From contig NZ_CP048031.1 in the NCBI RefSeq assembly GCF_010092445.1, positions 2,852,001 to 2,916,000 on the forward strand: 64,000 nt of DNA. Reading direction: 5' to 3'. The stretch is from Shewanella sp. Arc9-LZ. Lineage in GTDB: Bacteria; Pseudomonadota; Gammaproteobacteria; Enterobacterales; Shewanellaceae. Under the pieces are notes generated by a model, which was given only the letters and a program-made list of their open reading frames with translations, did not search any database and had not been told where the DNA came from. The stretch's first letter is position 1; every line of letters starts with the position of its first letter. Made by a program: the position numbers and the translations under genes. Below are positions 9,158 to 17,553 of this stretch, in pieces.

Positions 9158-9331
9158 TTAACTAATGCTTCTATTTTTAGATTTTTTAAACAAGCCAAAC
9201 CAAAAGGCTGTTTCAAGCAATCCACCTGCCACAAAAAAAGTCACCGCTCCCGTTTGGCTACCGGCTAGATAACACGTTAGTGCAAGCACAATTAAAGTGA
9301 CTAACAACAATAATCTGTAGGTACCTGTCAT
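9158..9331 (-). CDS. Small membrane protein of unknown function
   Basis: The 57-residue product has two hydrophobic stretches (about residues 5-22 and 26-46) and a lysine-rich tail, so a two-helix inner-membrane protein is likely. I chose the ATG at 9331 over the longer frame to 9379 because a GAGAGA site lies just upstream. I do not recognise the family. It stands alone between two terminators. Confidence 0.55.
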   Translation of the reverse strand: MTGTYRLLLLVTLIVLALTCYLAGSQTGAVTFFVAGGLLETAFWFGLFKKSKNRSIS

Positions 9332-9440
9332 ATTAATTTCTCTCAATCCTATACATGCACTGTTCAACAATAGTAACAAAACCTATTGATTACATTACCG
9401 CTTTATTAAACCACGAGTCAACTAAACTCTCGCCAATAAA

Positions 9441-9462
9441 AAAGGCAGCCGAAGCTGCCTTT
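9441..9462 (-). terminator. Terminator of the nucleotidase gene
   Basis: AAAGGCAGC (9441-9449) and GCTGCCTTT (9454-9462) enclose a CGAA loop. Read on the minus strand it is followed by a run of Ts, as expected for the gene ending at 9530. Confidence 0.8.
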
Positions 9463-9529
9463 GTTGCAATCTAACCTTAGCTCGGAATAATAAATGGGTA
9501 CCCCATCTATTAACCTAAATTGAGTTTAA

Positions 9530-11248
9530 TTAGTTTGCAGTAACTTCACAACCTAGTGGGCTGTTTGAGTTTTCATAAACAATGTCACCTATTGGCGCAT
9601 AGTCAGCGGCAGCAATAGTGCCTTTGTCTTTGAAGAAAGTGTATAACACTTCAGCATCAACATAACCTGTTTGGATTGGGTCTAATGTTGGATAACCGTC
9701 ACCGCCAGCAGCATTAAAGCTTGGTACAGTGAAGCTATATGAATCAGTGGCACTGTAATCTTTACCATTAATTTCACTGATAGCGACTGTTTGCGCAGTA
9801 CAATCAACCGTCATTTTCACACCAGTGATTTGGGCATAAGCACCAGAACCACGTTGGAAAGATGCTACAGTATTAAGATACTCAGTCACTTCTGCACCTG
9901 TCATAGTGCTCAACGTTACCATGTTGCCAAAAGGCTGCACAGTTAACACGTCACGATAAGAAATATCACCAGCTTGAATAGAGGCTCGTACGCCACCAGA
10001 GTTCATCACGCCGATATCTGCACCCACTTTAGTACGCTGTGCTTCAGCAACTAAACGACCTAAGTTAGTTTGCATATTACGTACATTTGCACGCTCACCG
10101 TCTAATAATGCATCTGTAGTAGCAATAATCTCATCAAGTTGGCCTTGACCACGTTCTTGGTAATAAGAAAGTAGTGCTTTTAAATCTGCATCGGCTGTGA
10201 TTTCATCAGCAACTAAAACTTTAGTTTTGTTACCTTCAGCATCTTCAACCGTTTTCTTCAAATTAACCGGAATTAACTTGTAGCTTGCAAGATGAAGCTC
10301 ACCGTTGAAATATTCAAAATCAGCACGGCCAACATACTTACCCCATTCATGAGCTTGCATAATGTAAGTGCCATTTTGCATGTCAGGAGTACAAGCGTCA
10401 CCAGGAGCAAACTCTGCATAGTCGTTAGTATCTGGTTCCATACATACAGGGTTTTGTGAGTGACCACCAATAATGGCACTTAAATCACCTGCAGCTAGTG
10501 CGCGAGCTAATGTTACATCGCCAGGAGCATTACTACCATTTTGCGCATCAGCATAGTGACCCATATGAGTCGTTGCGAAAATTAAATCAGCGGTATCTGC
10601 AGCTTTAATTTCTGCAATCACTTTAGCTGCTTCAGTTGTTGGGTCAGTAAAGGTTAAATCTTTAATAAATTCTGGGTTACCGATTTTAGCCGTGTCTTCG
10701 GTGGTTAAACCGATAACAGCAACACGAACACCGTTAACGTCAAACACTTTATAAGCATCAAAATAACGAGTACCGTCTGCTTTATAAATGTTTGCCGCAA
10801 GCATTGGGAAGTTTGCTACTGAACGTTGAGAATCTAATACTGCTAATGGGTTATCAAATTCATGATTACCGACAGCCATTGCATCATAGGCAATTTCGTT
10901 CATACCGATAAAATCTGGTAATGCATCTTGTAAATCAGATTCTGGAACACCTGTGTTGATGTCACCGCCAGATAGCAATAACGTTTCGCCACCGTTTGAA
11001 CTGACTTCAGCACGAATTTGGTCGATCAACGTCTTACGCGCTGCCATACCATATTCGCCATCACTGTTAGACCAAAAACGGCCATGGTTATCATTGGTGT
11101 GTAATACTGTGAATATTTTACAATCTGCACCTGCTTCGGCACATGTTGTTGGTGCTACGACTGCTGTATTGTCGTCGTCACTGCCACAACCGGTTAACGC
11201 TGCTAGTACAGCCGTTGCGACTAATCCTTTAATTAACATATTTGTCAT
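9530..11248 (-). CDS. Lipoprotein 5'-nucleotidase/UshA-type metallophosphatase
   Basis: The 572-residue protein starts with a lipoprotein signal (lipobox LTGC, cysteine about residue 21) and a run of aspartates. The N-terminal calcineurin-like domain shows TVLHTNDNHG, GDINTGVPESD, GNHEFDNP, TTHMGHY and GGHSQNP, so all metal-binding blocks are present. The C-terminal 5'-nucleotidase substrate domain has NSGGVRASI, QPFGNMVTL and FNAAGGDGYP. It probably releases phosphate and nucleosides from nucleotides, or acts on NAD, at the cell envelope. A GGGG site stands six bases before the ATG at 11248. A Pho-box-like sequence lies about 90 bp upstream. Confidence 0.88.
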   Translation of the reverse strand: MTNMLIKGLVATAVLAALTGCGSDDDNTAVVAPTTCAEAGADCKIFTVLHTNDNHGRFWSNSDGEYGMAARKTLIDQIRAEVSSNGGETLLLSGGDINTGVPESDLQDALPDFIGMNEIAYDAMAVGNHEFDNPLAVLDSQRSVANFPMLAANIYKADGTRYFDAYKVFDVNGVRVAVIGLTTEDTAKIGNPEFIKDLTFTDPTTEAAKVIAEIKAADTADLIFATTHMGHYADAQNGSNAPGDVTLARALAAGDLSAIIGGHSQNPVCMEPDTNDYAEFAPGDACTPDMQNGTYIMQAHEWGKYVGRADFEYFNGELHLASYKLIPVNLKKTVEDAEGNKTKVLVADEITADADLKALLSYYQERGQGQLDEIIATTDALLDGERANVRNMQTNLGRLVAEAQRTKVGADIGVMNSGGVRASIQAGDISYRDVLTVQPFGNMVTLSTMTGAEVTEYLNTVASFQRGSGAYAQITGVKMTVDCTAQTVAISEINGKDYSATDSYSFTVPSFNAAGGDGYPTLDPIQTGYVDAEVLYTFFKDKGTIAAADYAPIGDIVYENSNSPLGCEVTAN

Positions 11249-11283
11249 GATTTACCCCGATGTTATAATTTATATTTTTAAAT

Positions 11284-11305
11284 CCGTGAATTATCCTATT
11301 CACGG
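11284..11305. repeat. Inverted repeat in the nucleotidase leader
   Basis: CCGTGAAT (11284-11291) and ATTCACGG (11298-11305) are perfect 8-bp arms around six bases, 36 to 57 bp upstream of the nucleotidase start. It could be an operator or a leader hairpin. Confidence 0.4.
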
Positions 11306-11336
11306 CCAGAATGATAACAAAGATTGACGGATTTTG

Positions 11337-11354
11337 ATGTCACTTTTATGACAG
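11337..11354 (-). promoter_or_regulatory. Candidate Pho box upstream of the nucleotidase gene
   Basis: Read on the minus strand the site is CTGTCATAAAAGTGACAT. The first half matches the PhoB half-site CTGTCAT exactly, the spacer is four As, and the second half matches at five of seven positions. It lies about 90 bp before the start codon, on the correct side for activation. The phosphate-scavenging nature of the product supports the reading. Confidence 0.5.
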
Positions 11355-11448
11355 AATGTGATTTTAAATACACTATTTAACAGCAGCTTACCCTTTAACA
11401 ATTCCCTGAGAAAAACAATAACCATGTTAACGGGCTTGTTAATGCAAA

Positions 11449-11488
11449 GTAAAAAAATGGCTTAAGCATTTTTACTGCTAAGCCATTT
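11449..11488 (-). terminator. Terminator of the carboxylesterase gene
   Basis: AAATGGCTTA(A)GCA and TGCTAAGCCATTT (11476-11488) pair with one bulge. Read on the minus strand, seven Ts follow. Confidence 0.75.
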
Positions 11489-11560
11489 AAATAGATTGAT
11501 TTTTTAAATACTACGTAACACCATCGATTATCCCAAAACAAGAACAATACTTATTTTGCA

Positions 11561-12229
11561 TTATTTCAAAACTTGTTGTAACCATTGACCAATATCAACA
11601 AGTTGATTAGGTAATACGCTGTGAGCCATAGGATAGGTTTTCCAAACACTCTGATAACCTGCTGTTATCAGAGCATCATTTGCCATTTTTCCGGCAAACA
11701 TAGGGACTACATCATCTTGCTCACCATGATTTTGGAAGATGGGAGTATGAATATTGGCGTCAGCAAGTTGCTCTGGCAATGCTTCTCCACCAGGTAAATA
11801 ACAAGATAATGCCATAATACCTGCCAGTTTTTGTTCAAAACGCAGACCGGTAAACAAACTCATTACTCCGCCTTGACTAAAACCCGCTAAGACTATTTTA
11901 TCTGCTGGTATACCGCTGCTGATTTGATCGACGATTAGCTGACGTATTGCTTGCTCAGACGCCATAACACCTTGGATATCTGCACGGTCATGCAAATCCA
12001 TGCTTTTGATGTCGTACCATGAACGCATCACAAACCCGCCATTAATCGTCACAGCTTGCTCTGGTGCATGAGGGAAAATAAAACGAATACTATGCTGACT
12101 ATTTAAGCCTAATACTGGTACTACTGGTGCAAAACCAGCACCAGAATCGCCTAAACCATGTAACCAAATGACACAAGATGTTGCAGGTGATTGCGGTTCA
12201 ATCACGATTTTATCTAACTGAGCAGTCAT
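11561..12229 (-). CDS. Alpha/beta-hydrolase, phospholipase/carboxylesterase family
   Basis: The 222-residue protein has the family features VIWLHGLGDSGAGF near the N-terminus, the nucleophile elbow GFSQGG, the aspartate in GEQDDVVP and the histidine in YPMAHSV, so the Ser-Asp-His triad is complete. It resembles bacterial carboxylesterase II and eukaryotic acyl-protein thioesterases, and should hydrolyse carboxylic esters in the cytoplasm. The natural substrate is unknown. I chose the ATG at 12229, which has an AGGA site, over the longer frame to 12256. It is monocistronic and has its own terminator. Confidence 0.87.
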   Translation of the reverse strand: MTAQLDKIVIEPQSPATSCVIWLHGLGDSGAGFAPVVPVLGLNSQHSIRFIFPHAPEQAVTINGGFVMRSWYDIKSMDLHDRADIQGVMASEQAIRQLIVDQISSGIPADKIVLAGFSQGGVMSLFTGLRFEQKLAGIMALSCYLPGGEALPEQLADANIHTPIFQNHGEQDDVVPMFAGKMANDALITAGYQSVWKTYPMAHSVLPNQLVDIGQWLQQVLK

Positions 12230-12359
12230 ATTTATTAATCCTATCAATACAGTCACAATATTAGTGGCTATCTTACGTTAATTGATTTTTAACATCGAAC
12301 GATTCACGTTTAAACATCATAAATAATCTAGTGTATTCAGATAGATTTATGACTAATGG

Positions 12360-12587
12360 CTATTGTGCGTGGATCCCGGTGTGATCAAGTAACGCCTCTA
12401 ATTGCGCTGGATTATCAAGTTTGAGACTCCACCGCACCGTCCCCGCATCGGCAACAATCACTAAACCTTGATGAAAACAGCTAATATCATCTACTGACGC
12501 AGCAAGCACCAGTTGACTATCATGAAACCGGCATTGAATCTCATGCACAGTGACAATAATTTTACCCAAAGAAAAATCAATAACCAT
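12360..12587 (-). CDS. Small conserved protein, DUF3389-like
   Basis: The 75-residue product reads as a single beta-rich domain. The opening VIDFSLGKIIVT, the middle VDDI and the WSLKLDNPAQLEALLDHTGI ending match what I remember of the DUF3389 family, found in vibrios and shewanellae and without known function. It lies 99 bp behind slyD but is separated from it by a terminator-like hairpin, so co-transcription is doubtful. Confidence 0.55.
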   Translation of the reverse strand: MVIDFSLGKIIVTVHEIQCRFHDSQLVLAASVDDISCFHQGLVIVADAGTVRWSLKLDNPAQLEALLDHTGIHAQ

Positions 12588-12608
12588 AATAACTCACTGT
12601 AAAAACAA

Positions 12609-12634
12609 AAATCCCAAGTATTCACTTGGGATTT
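12609..12634 (-). terminator. Terminator downstream of slyD
   Basis: AAATCCCAAGT (12609-12619) and ACTTGGGATTT (12624-12634) pair perfectly around ATTC and are followed on the minus strand by TTTGTTTTT. A second perfect hairpin (10-bp arms at 12649-12658 and 12667-12676) sits just before it. Confidence 0.75.
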
Positions 12635-12686
12635 ATACAAGAATTAAGTTGCTGTTAAATTAAGAATTAACAGCAAATCAATCTCA

Positions 12687-13169
12687 TTAGTGGTGATGAC
12701 CACCGGCACCATGGGCGTGGCCATGAGCAATTTCTTCATCTGACGCATCACGAGCACCGACAATTTCGATGTCGAATGTTAATTCACGGCCAGAAAGTGG
12801 ATGATTAACATCAACCGTTGCCATGAATTTACCCACTTTAATGATGGTAACTTGACGTTGACCTTGTTCAGTGTTCACCACTGCAGCCATGCCAGGTTTC
12901 CATACTTTTGCGCCGACAAGATGTTTAACTGATACACGCTGCTCTGAATCTTCTTGGCGTTCACCATAAGTGTCAGCGGCTGGCGGAGTAATAGTAAACT
13001 TTTCGCCAATTTCTTTACCATTAATAGCAGCTTCGATACCAGGCATCATGTTGTCATGCCCATGCAGATATGCAATCGGCTCACGACCTTCATTTGATTC
13101 AAGCACATCGCCTTTTTCATCACGTAGCGTGTAATTAAACTGCACTACCATATCGTCTTTAATGATCAT
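12687..13169 (-). CDS. slyD: FKBP-type peptidyl-prolyl isomerase, SlyD family
   Basis: SlyD catalyses cis-trans isomerisation at proline and acts as a chaperone and metal carrier in the cytoplasm. The 160-residue protein has the FKBP half-domain start MVVQFNYTLRDEKGDVLESN, the flap insertion YLHGHDNMMPGIEAAINGKEIGEKF, the family's PPAADTYGER, and VDVNHPLSGRELTFDIE. A short histidine-rich tail (about residues 149-160) resembles the longer metal-binding tail of E. coli SlyD, which aids nickel handling. It is shorter here. The next gene downstream is the DUF3389-like one, beyond a terminator. Confidence 0.9.
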   Translation of the reverse strand: MIIKDDMVVQFNYTLRDEKGDVLESNEGREPIAYLHGHDNMMPGIEAAINGKEIGEKFTITPPAADTYGERQEDSEQRVSVKHLVGAKVWKPGMAAVVNTEQGQRQVTIIKVGKFMATVDVNHPLSGRELTFDIEIVGARDASDEEIAHGHAHGAGGHHH

Positions 13170-13253
13170 TATCGTTCCTTAACTCTAAAATTTGCCGAAG
13201 CTTAGCAAAAGCGTGCTAATGCATCCACAAAAAAGTAGCCTTTTAGGTGGCCA

Positions 13254-14501
13254 TTATAATTTGATGCCTAATGCATTAAATGTTTGTTCGTCAGGAAATC
13301 CATCCGCAATTAGCCCTTTTTGCTGCTGAAAAGCTTGCAAACCTAGCACTGAATTACGACCTAAAATGCCATCTGGCTTACCGACATCAAACCCAGCATC
13401 ATTCAGTTTTTGTTGTAACTGCTTTACCGTTTCTCGGCTTAACCTTGGCTGCTTAGGAACCGCACGTGTTAATTCCGCACCGCCATTAATTCTGTCGGCT
13501 AAATGACCGACTGCTATGGCATAAAATTCAGAGCGGTTCCAACGCATAATCACATTAAAGTTGTCATACCCTAAGAAAGCTGGACCCGTATGCCCTGCTG
13601 GTAAATATAAAGCGGCTTGCATATCTGGTGTCGATAACGGCTGACCATTAGATTGTTTAATATCAAGCGCTTGCCATTTTACTAATGGTAACGGGTGTTT
13701 ACCGCCCAAGTAAGCAAACGGGTAATCAACAGGTAATAATACTTCTCGTCCCCATCGCTCATCTGCTTTCCAACCTAGGTGTTGTAGAAAGTTAGCTGCA
13801 GAAGTTAATGCATCCACTTCACTATTCCATAAATCGGCAATACCATCACCGTCACCATCTACTGCATACTTACGATAGTTAGTTGGCATAAATTGGGTGT
13901 GCCCCATCGCCCCAGCCCACGATCCAACCATTTTGTTATCTGCGAAATTATATTGCTGCTTTAACTTCAACGCTTGTAATAACTCGCCAGTGAAATAATC
14001 GCTACGCCTTGGATCGCATGCTAGCGTTGCCAATGAATCGAGCACTGGCATGCTACCTTTGTAACTACCAAAGTTGGTTTCTAGGCCCCAAAAAGCAACA
14101 ATATATTGCCCAGGCACGCCATACTCTTTTGTTAGCTTAGTTAATAATGACTCATGTTTAGCCATCATTTTTCTGCCTTGTTCAACCCGCCATGGTGTGA
14201 CGCGTTTGTCGAAGTAATCACCAAAGCTTGTGGTAAATTCTGGCTGCTGATTATCTAATTCAATCACCCTAGGGACAAACTTTAAATTTGCCACCGTTGT
14301 ATCGATAATCTGCTGTGAAATCCCTGCCGTTTTTGCTTTTTGCTGTAAATTAATCACACAGGTAGCAAAATCGGGATGCTCTTGAACTGGAGTAACATCA
14401 ACAACAGGATCGGGTGATGCCGACACAGCACAGGCACTCAATAAGGTGCTAGATACAAACATTGAAGCAATAAACACAGAAAAACGTCTTTTATGAGCCA
14501 T
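13254..14501 (-). CDS. Membrane-bound lytic murein transglycosylase, MltB family, with C-terminal peptidoglycan-binding domain
   Basis: The 415-residue lipoprotein has a signal with lipobox LSAC (cysteine about residue 24). The SLT_2/MltB catalytic domain includes GVPGQYIVAFWGLETNFG with the catalytic glutamate at about residue 141, GSWAGAMGHTQFMPTNY and the DGDGDGIADLWNS loop. A PG_binding_1 domain covers about residues 355-412 (VKQLQQKLNDAGFDVGKPDGILGRNS). It cleaves glycan strands of peptidoglycan to anhydro products at the inner face of the outer membrane. A GTG start at 14510 is possible; the ATG at 14501 is preferred. The gene stands alone, and no shape or division genes are nearby. Confidence 0.88.
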   Translation of the reverse strand: MAHKRRFSVFIASMFVSSTLLSACAVSASPDPVVDVTPVQEHPDFATCVINLQQKAKTAGISQQIIDTTVANLKFVPRVIELDNQQPEFTTSFGDYFDKRVTPWRVEQGRKMMAKHESLLTKLTKEYGVPGQYIVAFWGLETNFGSYKGSMPVLDSLATLACDPRRSDYFTGELLQALKLKQQYNFADNKMVGSWAGAMGHTQFMPTNYRKYAVDGDGDGIADLWNSEVDALTSAANFLQHLGWKADERWGREVLLPVDYPFAYLGGKHPLPLVKWQALDIKQSNGQPLSTPDMQAALYLPAGHTGPAFLGYDNFNVIMRWNRSEFYAIAVGHLADRINGGAELTRAVPKQPRLSRETVKQLQQKLNDAGFDVGKPDGILGRNSVLGLQAFQQQKGLIADGFPDEQTFNALGIKL

Positions 14502-14986
14502 GAACAACACTTATTTTACAAAAATGAATATTGAATATCGTGACGCATCGGCTTTCAGTAAACAAGACCTGTTAACATTAAACCCTGTTTATTTATGCCA
14601 AATTCAAGTGAAAAATAACAACACCGATGACAAGTGATTAATAATGAAGCCGTCACTCAAAACCACAGACACTCGTCTTAATCGCTGCACTTGATTTGAG
14701 TCATACAAACAGCTTGATAAATAAGCGGGTCAATAACGCCAAGACTATCGATTGATTTAAATGACCCAACGAACGACAGCGAATACAGTTACAACATTGA
14801 CGCATTTAATCGTGTTAGTTTCTAATAAGAGACTAAATGCCCGATTTGCGTCTAGATTCTGGGGCAATTTAGTTTCTAAATGACCACCAAGGATCCTCAT
14901 AAACAAAATTGTCATTAATTAAGCCTTTTCCTTATTCATTGAGTCCGTATAATGATGTTAATTCTCACTCATTTAAGCGATTTATC
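14502..14986. other. Non-coding gap with overlapping inverted repeats
   Basis: No convincing gene is visible in this 485-bp stretch between two divergent genes. At 14815-14836 TTAGTTTCT and AGAGACTAA form a 9-bp stem with one mismatch. The right arm can instead pair further right, GAGACTAAAT-GCCC with GGGC-A-ATTTAGTTTC near 14860-14880, so two alternative hairpins compete. A TATAAT at 14948-14953 lies 34 bp before the DUF2750 gene start, but no good -35 is apparent. Confidence 0.4.
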
Positions 14987-15346
14987 ATGACAGAACAAAC
15001 AGCAGCACTAACAGGCTTTATCGAAAGCGTAAAACAACATCAAGTCTTATGGGGCTTACAAGATGAAACAGGTGAAGGTTGGGTTGTATGTGACTCATCA
15101 GAATTTGAAGAAACTGATGTTATGCCACTTTGGTCAAGTGAAGCTGCTGCAAAAAGCCATTGCACTGATGAGTGGGCAGACTACAACCCAGTGACTATTA
15201 CACTGACTGAGTTTTTAGAATACTGGGTAAGTGATTTAAATGATGACGGTGTATTAATAGGTGTTGATTGGGAAGCTGAACAAGAATGCCTAGAAATTGA
15301 CCCTATCGTATTGGCTAAAGAATTAGTTGATTTTGAAAAAGAATAA
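14987..15346 (+). CDS. DUF2750 family protein
   Basis: The 119-residue acidic protein fits DUF2750. It has an N-terminal helix and the VLWGLQDETGEGWVVCDSSEFEETDVMPLWSS segment, then DYNPVTITLTEFLEYWVSDLNDDGVLIGV. The function is unknown and there is no signal or membrane segment. The ATG at 14987 is chosen over the upstream TTG frame because a TATAAT element would fall inside the longer version. A terminator follows directly. Confidence 0.72.
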   Translation: MTEQTAALTGFIESVKQHQVLWGLQDETGEGWVVCDSSEFEETDVMPLWSSEAAAKSHCTDEWADYNPVTITLTEFLEYWVSDLNDDGVLIGVDWEAEQECLEIDPIVLAKELVDFEKE

Positions 15347-15373
15347 TCATTAATTGATTTGATCTTACTACCC

Positions 15374-15401
15374 AAGCTGTTCAGCCATTGAACAGCTTTT
15401 T
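15374..15401 (+). terminator. Intrinsic terminator ending 10 bp before the next start codon
   Basis: AAGCTGTTCA (15374-15383) and TGAACAGCTT (15389-15398) pair perfectly around a 5-base loop with five Ts at 15397-15401. It ends the DUF2750 transcript but almost touches the next gene. Confidence 0.75.
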
Positions 15402-15410
15402 GATATTATT

Positions 15411-16070
15411 ATGCCCATGCCTACACTGATTGATATTCCTTTTGACAAACGCCACACCTGTTGGTTTTGCAACGAACCCAGTAATCATATTTTTGATTAC
15501 TATAGAATGACTCACACCCCCCACCCCTCTCTAGCCATTCCTGCTTGTAAAGAATGCCATATGTTAGCCAAGAAAAATCTGCTGACCTCTATTTGGGATT
15601 GTCGAGATGCGGTTAAAGATAATTTAATGCATCTATATAGCAAAGACTTGGCGATTGGCATTAATTGGACTGAGCAAGAACTCGAAGAATCAGATTTTGA
15701 TTGTATGATTTTTGGTGGATTTAAAAAAAGTGCCTGGATGATGTATCAAATAACCCAAAGTCGCATGAATGCACGGGGCTGGCCATTAAGTCTGGACGGG
15801 GTTTTACTTGAAGGCGAAATAGCGGGTGACAGTAGTCAATATCATACCGGTTTCGAATTTGACGATATAATGTTTACCTCTTTAACAAAAGCCATTAGCC
15901 ACTATAGCAAGACCTTATCTTTAGACAGTGGTTTTTTACAACAACTGGTGACTTTACTTGGTAAAGCTCAATTTGGCCATGCAGTCAAAATAGCGAGACT
16001 CAATATTGGTATTACCCCAGGGCATCAACGTCGTATTCTTGACGAGTTAATCGAAGATATGGATCAATAA
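15411..16070 (+). CDS. Conserved hypothetical protein with N-terminal CxxC...CxxC zinc-ribbon-like motif
   Basis: The 219-residue product is not recognised. Residues 17-20 (CWFC) and 46-49 (CKEC) make two cysteine pairs that could bind zinc, followed by HMLAKK, which recalls the entry of HNH or zinc-ribbon proteins. The remainder looks soluble and mixed alpha/beta. There are ATGs at 15411 and 15417, but neither has a clear ribosome site because a terminator hairpin occupies the upstream sequence. It is convergent with cheV. Confidence 0.65.
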   Translation: MPMPTLIDIPFDKRHTCWFCNEPSNHIFDYYRMTHTPHPSLAIPACKECHMLAKKNLLTSIWDCRDAVKDNLMHLYSKDLAIGINWTEQELEESDFDCMIFGGFKKSAWMMYQITQSRMNARGWPLSLDGVLLEGEIAGDSSQYHTGFEFDDIMFTSLTKAISHYSKTLSLDSGFLQQLVTLLGKAQFGHAVKIARLNIGITPGHQRRILDELIEDMDQ

Positions 16071-16095
16071 AACCACGTAATCATTCAATTGTGGC

Positions 16096-17037
16096 CTAAC
16101 TAAGAATACTCCGTAAACGATCTTGAACAACGCTGACTAATAAGTCGGGCTGGAATTTAGAGATAAACTCATTACAGCCGACTTTTTTCACCATCGCTTG
16201 GTTAAAGCTACCGCTTAAAGAAGTATTGAGGGTAATAAAGAGTGCCGCCATTCGAGGATCGTTACGCACCTCAAAGGTCAACTTATAACCATCCATTTCG
16301 GGCATTTCGGCATCAGTAATCATCATTAGCAATTCATCGGCAACCTGTCTGCCTTCATCAGCCCACGATTGTAATAATCGCAAAGCTTGTAATCCATCTG
16401 ACGCCTCAATAATCTCTATACCAAGTTGATTGAGAGTGTCCCTTACTTGTTTACGCGCCGTTGACGAATCATCCACAATTAATATCTTACGACCAGGCAT
16501 GTAAGAAACGAGCGCTTCATCTAACACACCGTCAGATAACTTCACATCGTAATCAATAATCTCAGCTAATACCTTCTCAACATCAATAATAGACACTAAT
16601 CGTAAGTGTCCTTGGTCTTCAATTTTCGTTATTGCGGTTAAGTAATTATGTCCGCCAGTGGTTTTGGGCGGCGGCATAATATCACTCCAGGTCATGTTAA
16701 CGATATTCTCGACTTTACCGACTAAAAAAGCCTGCACACTGCGGTTATACTCGGTAATAATCAAGTTACAATCGTCATTCACTGGCATCGGCGAGAAACC
16801 AATCGCTTGTCGTAAATTAATCACTGGGATCGACATCCCTCTAATGTTGGCTACTCCATAAACATTATGATTACTGCCGGGTAACTTATGTAAGGGTGGC
16901 AACTTAACCACTTCTTTGATTTTAAATACATTAATGGCAAACAACTGGGTTGAGTTAATGCGAAACAACAACAATTCTAAACGGTTTTCGCCAACTAACT
17001 TAGTTCTTTGATCTACCGTATCGAGCACTTTTCTCAT
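16096..17037 (-). CDS. cheV: Chemotaxis coupling protein CheV (CheW-REC fusion)
   Basis: CheV couples chemoreceptors to the kinase CheA, and its receiver domain is phosphorylated to tune adaptation. The 313-residue protein has a CheW-like domain first (about residues 18-165, with ELLLFRI, FAINVFKIKEV, GVANIRGMSIPVINL). A receiver domain follows (about 185-310) with KILIVDDSSTARKQ, the phospho-acceptor in MMITDAEMPEMDG, and a switch-region threonine in FITLNTSL. I chose the ATG at 17037, with AGGTGG upstream. No other che genes are adjacent, as is common for CheV paralogues. Confidence 0.9.
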   Translation of the reverse strand: MRKVLDTVDQRTKLVGENRLELLLFRINSTQLFAINVFKIKEVVKLPPLHKLPGSNHNVYGVANIRGMSIPVINLRQAIGFSPMPVNDDCNLIITEYNRSVQAFLVGKVENIVNMTWSDIMPPPKTTGGHNYLTAITKIEDQGHLRLVSIIDVEKVLAEIIDYDVKLSDGVLDEALVSYMPGRKILIVDDSSTARKQVRDTLNQLGIEIIEASDGLQALRLLQSWADEGRQVADELLMMITDAEMPEMDGYKLTFEVRNDPRMAALFITLNTSLSGSFNQAMVKKVGCNEFISKFQPDLLVSVVQDRLRSILS

Positions 17038-17202
17038 GAACAGGTTCCACCTAAAAACATACAAGCAACATCAAAAATGCGTCATCATTAACAAGGGTAA
17101 TTATACTTAAAAAATATCATTAAACAGTGTTGAATCAGGATTTATGCCGCAAAAATAAAAAATATATATAAACAAGATCAAAAAACACCCCTAATACGTA
17201 AA

Positions 17203-17388
17203 ATGTTTAATTCGAAACTCGAATTATTTCATCTCATAAACGTCCTACTAAAGTTAACACCAATAAAAAGACTCCTGAAACCGCGGCATCAATTCACCCT
17301 CGGTTTTGCTTTGTTAAGTCTGTCGGCTGTTATCCTAATAGATAAGCCTGTTACTGTTGTAAAACCATTTAACTCAATTAATACTTAA
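17203..17388 (+). CDS. Possible small single-helix membrane protein or gene remnant
   Basis: This 61-codon frame lies in the 516-bp gap between cheV and the LON-domain gene. It reads as a short cytoplasmic leader ending in LKPRHQFTLGFALLSLSAVIL, then IDKP. The basic stretch and hydrophobic helix faintly recall the N-terminus of OapA/MepM-type M23 peptidases, but no peptidase follows, so it could be the stub of a lost gene. There is no clear ribosome site. It may also be a chance frame. Confidence 0.25.
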   Translation: MFNSKLELFHLINVLLKLTPIKRLLKPRHQFTLGFALLSLSAVILIDKPVTVVKPFNSINT

Positions 17389-17553
17389 GACGTTCATATG
17401 AATAGCCCGTCTTGATAATGTATTTGAGCATAACTTTTCACACATAACACAATATAATTTGGCATGTTTAAACCACAGATCAAGGTGATCATTAACCTGT
17501 TTGTGTACGTACAACAGTGTAGATTATTCGTTAAAAGTCATTCAGGGGCCGTT

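Noticed and set aside
10953..11327. Plus-strand frame of 124 codons across the nucleotidase start
   Set aside because: It is antisense to the signal peptide and catalytic domain of a clear gene, and there is no promoter or ribosome site.
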